A stretch of DNA of 64,000 bases. Source: Malachius bipustulatus. Lineage: Eukaryota; Arthropoda; Insecta; Coleoptera; Melyridae. Position numbers and translations under genes: made by a program. Where the stretch lies: positions 6,572,001-6,636,000 of the forward strand of contig OU342635.1 of the NCBI GenBank assembly GCA_910589415.1, written 5' to 3'. This document shows, in pieces, positions 58,400-64,000 of this stretch. The notes below the pieces were generated by a model. It saw nothing but the letters and a program-made list of their open reading frames with translations, searched no databases and was not told the DNA's origin. Numbering within the stretch: the first letter of the stretch is position 1; each line of letters starts with the position of its first letter.

Positions 58400-59140
58400 A
58401 GGTAGATGTCCAGACCTAGTCGCCGCCAACTAGACTAGCTGGCAATAAATTAATATATCGATGAAATATTTTAGAATTCGACGAAATGATAACTGATAAG
58501 ATAGTGCAAATAGGTACCTATCATAGGTATATTTCGCGTATAATTCTCACAATAATTTTAATCGAAAACTTCTCATATATACAGAATTGCAAAACAATCT
58601 ATACTAACACGAATAACTCTATAGCTATATTCAGTCTTCAGTAAGGAAATTATTCTTATTATTATTGTTTTATAAAAAATAATAATAATTAAGCAAGATA
58701 AGCGAGAACTGCAGAGTTGCCTAGATGTTCAGTCTTGTTCTGCTTTATTATTATTATATTGTCTTACTGCGCGAGAGTACCATCAGTGCAACTGCTGCGC
58801 TGCAGTGCAAAACTATTTTTTACTGATAAATAATATAAGGAATAGGTACCTACGTCATGGTATGGTATAGATATAGGTATACCTATAATAACAGTAGTGG
58901 TAAAGCAACTTTTGTATTACGTCATCATAAAGTAAAGTCAACTACTTTACAATTAAGGCAGTGTTGCAAAATGTATTCCAAACATATAAGTATGCCAAAA
59001 ATAGATTAACTTTTTGATTCAATCAAAATTCTAGCATAAAGTTAGGTGCCTATACCATTTTAGGTACCTACCTATCGCTTTCCTAAATTACTAGCGTTGA
59101 TTCCGATAAGATAAGTACAAATACCTACTTAACTAAAATA
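58400..59140. other. intergenic DNA
   Basis: No gene seen. AGGTACCT-type motifs are frequent here (58513, 58844, 59064). Confidence 0.45.
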
Positions 59141-59142
59141 TA

Positions 59143-60007
59143 CAGGCTGACATAATAAATCTATCCTCGTTGTATGGCTAACTTTGTTATTTCAAGAGTT
59201 AAAGATTAGGTTAAATTAGCAAAGTTGGGCAGAATTTGTTGGTTATTAAGAATCGGAAATTAAATTTTTGAAAAATTCAGCCATTACTGAAAAATGTATG
59301 CTGAAAAAACTGAAAAATCTTTTTTTTTAGCCATATCTTTTTTATTTTTTGTTTCATAGTCAACTTTGGTTTTTCTTATGGCTGCCATATTGGATTTTCA
59401 TGTCATTCTGTATTGAAAAAATTAGGTAAACCAAAAATCTATCACATTCAAAAAAATCTAAAATTTTCTTAATTTTTCCGAAAACAAAAAGAGTTACGTG
59501 TGACGTCGCAAATATGACGTGAGATTTGCTTGACTTATATGGTTATTTATGACATTTAGTTGAAGAAAGGTCATTGAATAAAATTTTGATTTTTTTTAAT
59601 GTGATAGAATTTTGATTTCCTTAATTTGTTTAAAACAGAATGACATGAAAATTCAATCTGGCGGCCATAAGAAAAACAAAAGTTGACTATGAAAACTCTG
59701 GGATCTAGTTAGCTTTGAAAATTTTTGAAGTGTCAAATTGATATGACTCTTGACGACTTATGCTATAACCTACAAGAAAAAATTGATTTGCTTCAAAAAA
59801 TAAAAAAGATATGGCTAAAATAAAAAAAATAGACGTGTCAGTTTTTTCAGCATACATTTTTCAGTATTAATGGCTGAATTTTTCAAAAATTTAATTTCCA
59901 ATACTTAATAATAAGCAACAAATCCGGCCAGCTTTGCTAACCTAATCTGTATAACCTTTGAAATAACAAAGTTAGCTATACAACGAGGGTGGATTATTGT
60001 CACCCTG
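59143..60007. mobile_element. foldback transposon family D
   Basis: Ends CAGGCTGACATAATAAATCT and the right arm closing with GGTGGATTATTGTCACCCTG, flanked by TA. The arms pair GTATGGCTAACTTTGTTATT with AATAACAAAGTTAGCTATAC. The core GGCGGCCATAAGAAAAACAA is shared with families A and C. Confidence 0.85.
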
Positions 60008-60211
60008 TACCTATTATGTATAAATTTTAAAGCGTTTTTTTTTTTTTTAATTTTTTGTATTGGGATTTCGGAAACCAAATTTAGACTAACTTTAGACGTT
60101 ATTGCTGAGTATACTGGTAAAACTTAAAAATCCTTAGCCATAATAGGTATCTTTTTTATTCTTGAAAATAAATTACTTAAAAATTTATTTTTTATAGGTA
60201 GGTACATTATA

Positions 60212-61007
60212 CAGGGTGTTATGTAATTGAATGTCAATATTTAAGGTGATGATTTTTGGGTCCATTTTAAGAAGAAAACTTCATATGAACGTTGTCCTAA
60301 AAGTCTTAACTTTTGAGATACAGGGTGACAAAGTTTTATTAAAATAAATCATTTTTTCGTAATATCTCGTATACCGCTCTGGATATTTTAATGAAATTTC
60401 GTATACAGGTATTACGCATCAAGGGGCATTTTTTCATGTACCACGTTTCATTTTATTTCCATTAGTGACGATGGTGTACGATCGTGTAGAATTTTATTAC
60501 CGGCATATTTTAGCAGACATTGATGGTACGCCACTGTGGTACGCCACTGATTTCTGTTCAAATAGAAATCATTTTTGGAATCCCCATTCATTTCCAAGCA
60601 AATTTGATTACTTATTTTTTTTCAGTCCCATGCACGGTTTTCGCCTAAAAAAATTAAATCTGTTTCTCTACATGGTCACAAGATTGTCGTTGTCGTTGAA
60701 TGACAATAAAAAAATATAAAAATATGCATAGGTAAAATTCTGCAAGATGTGACTAGTGGAGATAAAACGAAATGTGCTACATGAAAAAATGCCTCTTGAT
60801 TAGTAATACCTGTCTATTAAATTTCATTAAAATATCCAGAGCGGTATTGCAGATATTATGAAAAAATGAATTATTTTTAAAAACTTTACCACCCTGTATC
60901 TCAAAAGTTAAGACTTTTAGGACATAATGTTCTTATGAAGCCTTCTTCTTAAAATGGACCCAAAAATCACCCCCTTAAATATTGACATTCAATTACATAA
61001 CACCCTA
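60212..61007. mobile_element. foldback transposon family I
   Basis: Ends CAGGGTGTTATGTAATTGAA and TTCAATTACATAACACCCT(A) with TA flanks. TTTTTGGGTCCATTTTAAGA pairs with TCTTAAAATGGACCCAAAAA. The frame at 60465-60719 is inside the loop and has no known domain. Confidence 0.85.
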
Positions 61008-61010
61008 TAT

Positions 61011-62493
61011 AAAGGGTGTCCGGTAAAGTACCTCCTAATTTCTCGGGAGCATACAGGGGAGGTCAAAAAAATCTAGTCTGTCAAAAACATAAATTCCTAT
61101 TGTCCCTAAATAAGGGAGATACAGTGCCCCAAAAGGGTACCAAGCGAATCACTTTTTTGGCTCTAACTTTTGAACCGATCTCTGTATAATTTGATCAAAT
61201 TTTAATATTTTACAACGGCCATATAGATTTATTAAACCATAGGCACTATTATAGGTACTATAAATACTACTACAGTAGATGCTTTGGGTCGTCAGGGAAG
61301 TCCTTAATAAACTTCCAAATTCATTATATGTATAGGTGATATATTAACAATAACAACCTCATTTTTGACTGTTTGTGTTTAGTTATAGCATTAGTGAAGC
61401 ACGCCAATGATTGGGACTGATATTGGATAACTGTTGACAAGGAGTGAATTGTGTGAGGTAAGGGAAGTGCGAATTTCGACTACTGTGACTACTGTGAGGG
61501 GAGTCGGGTACTAGCGGTGCTCGACGAAAGACGGACCCTTTCCTGCAAGATAGGCAGATCGGTGTCTCCTGCGAGTGTTAATATTGGTAATGTAATATAC
61601 AGAGTGTACTTTTAATAATAAAAATCCCGAGTGTTAATATTGGTAATAATTTAGAAGTGTACCAAGCAATATAATTTCGTATAACTTCGTCTCCAATCTA
61701 CAGTCTTCATCATCCGTTACCCCGAAGGGTAAAGCAGCAAGCAGCATAATCATCTTCAGTTTAACAATTACTTATATTCTTCAGTTTAATAATTCTAATG
61801 TGGCAGTCAAGAGCCCCACCCCGAATGTTACCGTGAGTCTTTAATTATATTAAGCTTTGTTGAGTTTATTCTAGAATTTAAGTTATAACTTGTGGGGGAT
61901 AAATTTGTAATTGTGTTGTACTTATGTAACAATATAGTATTATAGTAAAGTATATTTAATTAACTCTTCCTTTAATTAATGCAAAGTAATACTCAAAAGA
62001 ACCTCCCTGAGAAATAATCAAAAAGACAAATCAAATGTAGGTGTCCCCAAAAAGGGGTGCTACATTAGGAACTTTGGAGTGTTTCGCATAAAAACCGATT
62101 TATCTCGAAAACCACAAGTTTTATCGAAATAAATTAAGAACACCTTTTCAAAGACTAATTACCAGAGTAAAAAATAATTTTCAGCTATGTAAAGTGACAC
62201 CTCTCAAAACTTTGATCCAACGAATATAGTATATGGTGGTATAAGTCGTTCGTGCTTCCTGACTTCCCCGACGACGTCAAACATCTGCTCTGATATCTGA
62301 TTATGACTTAGGTATAATGACTTCTGGTTCAAAAGTTAGAGCCAAAAAAAGTGAATCGCGCTGGGTATTTTTTTTTGGCACTCTGTATCACCGTTTGGGA
62401 ACACTTTGGAATTTTTTTATGACAGACCAGGTGTTTTTTGACCTCCCCTGTATGCTCCAGAGAAATTAGGAGGTACTTATTACCGGACACCTG
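61011..62493. mobile_element. foldback transposon family J with a large unmatched centre
   Basis: GGGTGTCCGGTAAAGTACCTCC at the left mirrors GGAGGTACTTATTACCGGACACC at the right. Arms extend to about 61310 and 62240 (GATGCTTTGGGTCGTCAGGG versus CCCCGACGACGTCAAACATC). The roughly 900-bp centre (61310-62240) is not palindromic and may be a later insertion. It starts only about 4 bp after family I. Confidence 0.75.
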
Positions 62494-63139
62494 TATAACA
62501 AAAGTCATAAGTAATATCTATTTGACAGATATTTCCAATTTTTTTAAAAGATATTCTTATACCGTAGGTATGAGATTATTTGAGATTTTGTATCTACATG
62601 TCATATCATTTTGATATACAAGGTGGTCCAACGAAAACTTTCAACAGCCCTAATAACTTGGAAACTATATGTGCGATAAAAAAAAATCTTTCTTTCATCT
62701 CAAAAACGCTACATTTGCGAACTATCACGGTAACATAAATAATAATTTCCTTAGAATGAGCCTTCGAATCCCCCTAAATTTTTTCGCCCTTATTTAGGAT
62801 AACCTTGCAAGTATTCACCGCGGCTACGTCTATGATTAAGTACCTGCGCTGGTCTGTAATGAAATATAATGGTTGAACTGTACAGCTACAATCGGAAAGT
62901 TTATACGAGTTCATTTAAAAAATGCATCAAATAATCTGATCAATTTTTTATAATTTACCTCTATAGGTATACAGGGTGTCAATCAATTTAAAAACTTGCC
63001 ACCTCTCAATTCTCCCTCTTGAACAATGTTTCTCAAATAAATCCCGAGACAGAGGTCAATTTTTTTATTTGATTTATATGTTCTATTCAGCCATGCCATG
63101 ATGATATATTCGACTCAGCCATATGACATTGTCTATTTT

Positions 63140-63882
63140 TTTTTTAATTGGACACCTCTGTATATTATTAATACATTTTCAGATTGTCTGAGAAAATTCA
63201 GTAAGAATGGTTTTCACAGTTGGAGTTTAAACTGAGTAGCCTATGAGTTATAAACAAGTGAAAATTGCAGTTTTTCATTTTCAAAACAGGTTTTGAAAAC
63301 GACTCAAGATATCGGAAAATGACTTAATATGGCCCTGTTTTTAACTTCTCATACTATCCTATGATGTAGATGAAATGTTTATACAGGGTGATAAAAAAAT
63401 TGAAAAAATGTGAGATTTCTCCACGCGTCGCCAAATCAAAAAAAATAAAGGTACAATGCTTTATAAGTAATATGGTAAGTAAAAATACTATAGGATAGTA
63501 CCTACTTAAAAAGTTAAAACAGGAACATGTAAGCCGTTTTTTTCTATCTTGAGTCGTTTTCGTTGTACAGGGCTTTGAACTTCAAAAATGGCGATTTTCA
63601 CTTGTTTATAACTCACAAACTTCTCGATTTAAACACCAACTGTAGAAACCAATCATATTTTTTTCTTCTCAAACAATCTAAAAATGCAATAACATAGGAG
63701 CATTTCATTAAAAAAAAACATTATACTTTGATATGCCACTATCTCATATGGTACATCTGTGTATAGTCCAAAATAATTTCAAATAATAGCCATTGTGATC
63801 CTGTACTTGAATTCACAATTTTTTTTTGAAACAATCCATCGTTTGGTCCACAGAGACCGCTTCGAATGAGCTGGGACACCTG
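63140..63882. mobile_element. foldback transposon family B, second copy, left-truncated
   Basis: The right end reads GACCGCTTCGAATGAGCTGG, then GACACCTGTA. The interior shares CGACGCGTGG / CCACGCGTCG and the AACATGTAAGCCGTTTTT phrase with 47396-48271. The left terminus is absent. Confidence 0.8.
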
Positions 63883-63934
63883 TAGTTGGAAATAAGTTAC
63901 TACATCGCAATTTGAGGTTATTATTACTGCCGCG

Positions 63935-64000
63935 TCACATGTAGCTGTCACCTGACTGACGTCACAGGCTGCGCGCAGCTTTGTTTATTTGTATCGGACT
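63935..64000. repeat. dispersed repeat shared with 31735
   Basis: TGACTGACGTCACAGGCTGCGCGC resembles TGACGTCATAGGCTGCGCAC near 31745. It continues beyond the window. Confidence 0.55.

Noticed and set aside
1..64000. CRISPR arrays, operons, ribosome-binding sites
   Set aside because: The window is eukaryotic; the regular repeats present are tandem satellite and palindromic transposons.

Overview
The window looks like a stretch of an insect nuclear genome. It is AT-rich and has spliced genes with GT-AG introns. It carries copia-type, Bel/Pao-type and non-LTR retroelement remains and very many short inverted-repeat transposons. The caspase gene reads like insect Dronc. The order is not resolved: the frequent short motif AGGTACCT recalls hemipteran and lepidopteran genomes, but that is an impression only.

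Host genes, left to right: (1) a small four-helix membrane protein on the minus strand (21224-21681), split by one frameshift, whose stop codon is the target site of a PIF/Harbinger-like element. (2) Divergent from it, a Dronc-like initiator caspase on the plus strand. Its CARD exons (22035-22447) and caspase exons (27901-28975) are separated by an intron holding a 3.76-kb transposon with 5-bp target duplications. (3) A five-exon type II membrane protein resembling the DUF1647 glycosyltransferase-like family (34515-38032). (4) A two-exon kinesin-6 of the KIF23/MKLP1/Pavarotti type (42405-44868), whose conserved C-terminus is thrown out of frame by one extra G in a G8 tract. (5) On the minus strand, a second Dronc-like caspase that lacks a CARD (52111-53696, with a phase-compatible first exon at 58279-58346).

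Mobile DNA fills most of the rest. 7.3-12.0 kb is a copia element with 270-bp LTRs and TTATT duplications; it is structurally complete but its coding regions are broken. 23.2-27.0 kb is the intronic transposon, with a SWIM zinc-finger gene remnant on one strand, a THAP gene remnant on the other and a second 5-bp-duplication element inside it. 30.6-31.5 kb is a broken Bel/Pao integrase. 33.0-33.7 kb is a hAT-type non-autonomous element with a perfect 8-bp duplication. 46.3-51.3 kb is a nest in which a TACAGGGTG foldback element has been entered by another foldback element and by a 5'-truncated non-LTR element. At least a dozen foldback elements of roughly 0.8-1.5 kb share the terminus TA-CAGGGTG and a TA duplication, yet most have unrelated arms. 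A dimeric satellite-like array lies at 14.1-14.9 kb.

Most open reading frames outside these genes are fragments of palindromic repeats and were not annotated as genes. All splice sites and frames were read by eye. No database search, alignment program or transcript evidence was available.
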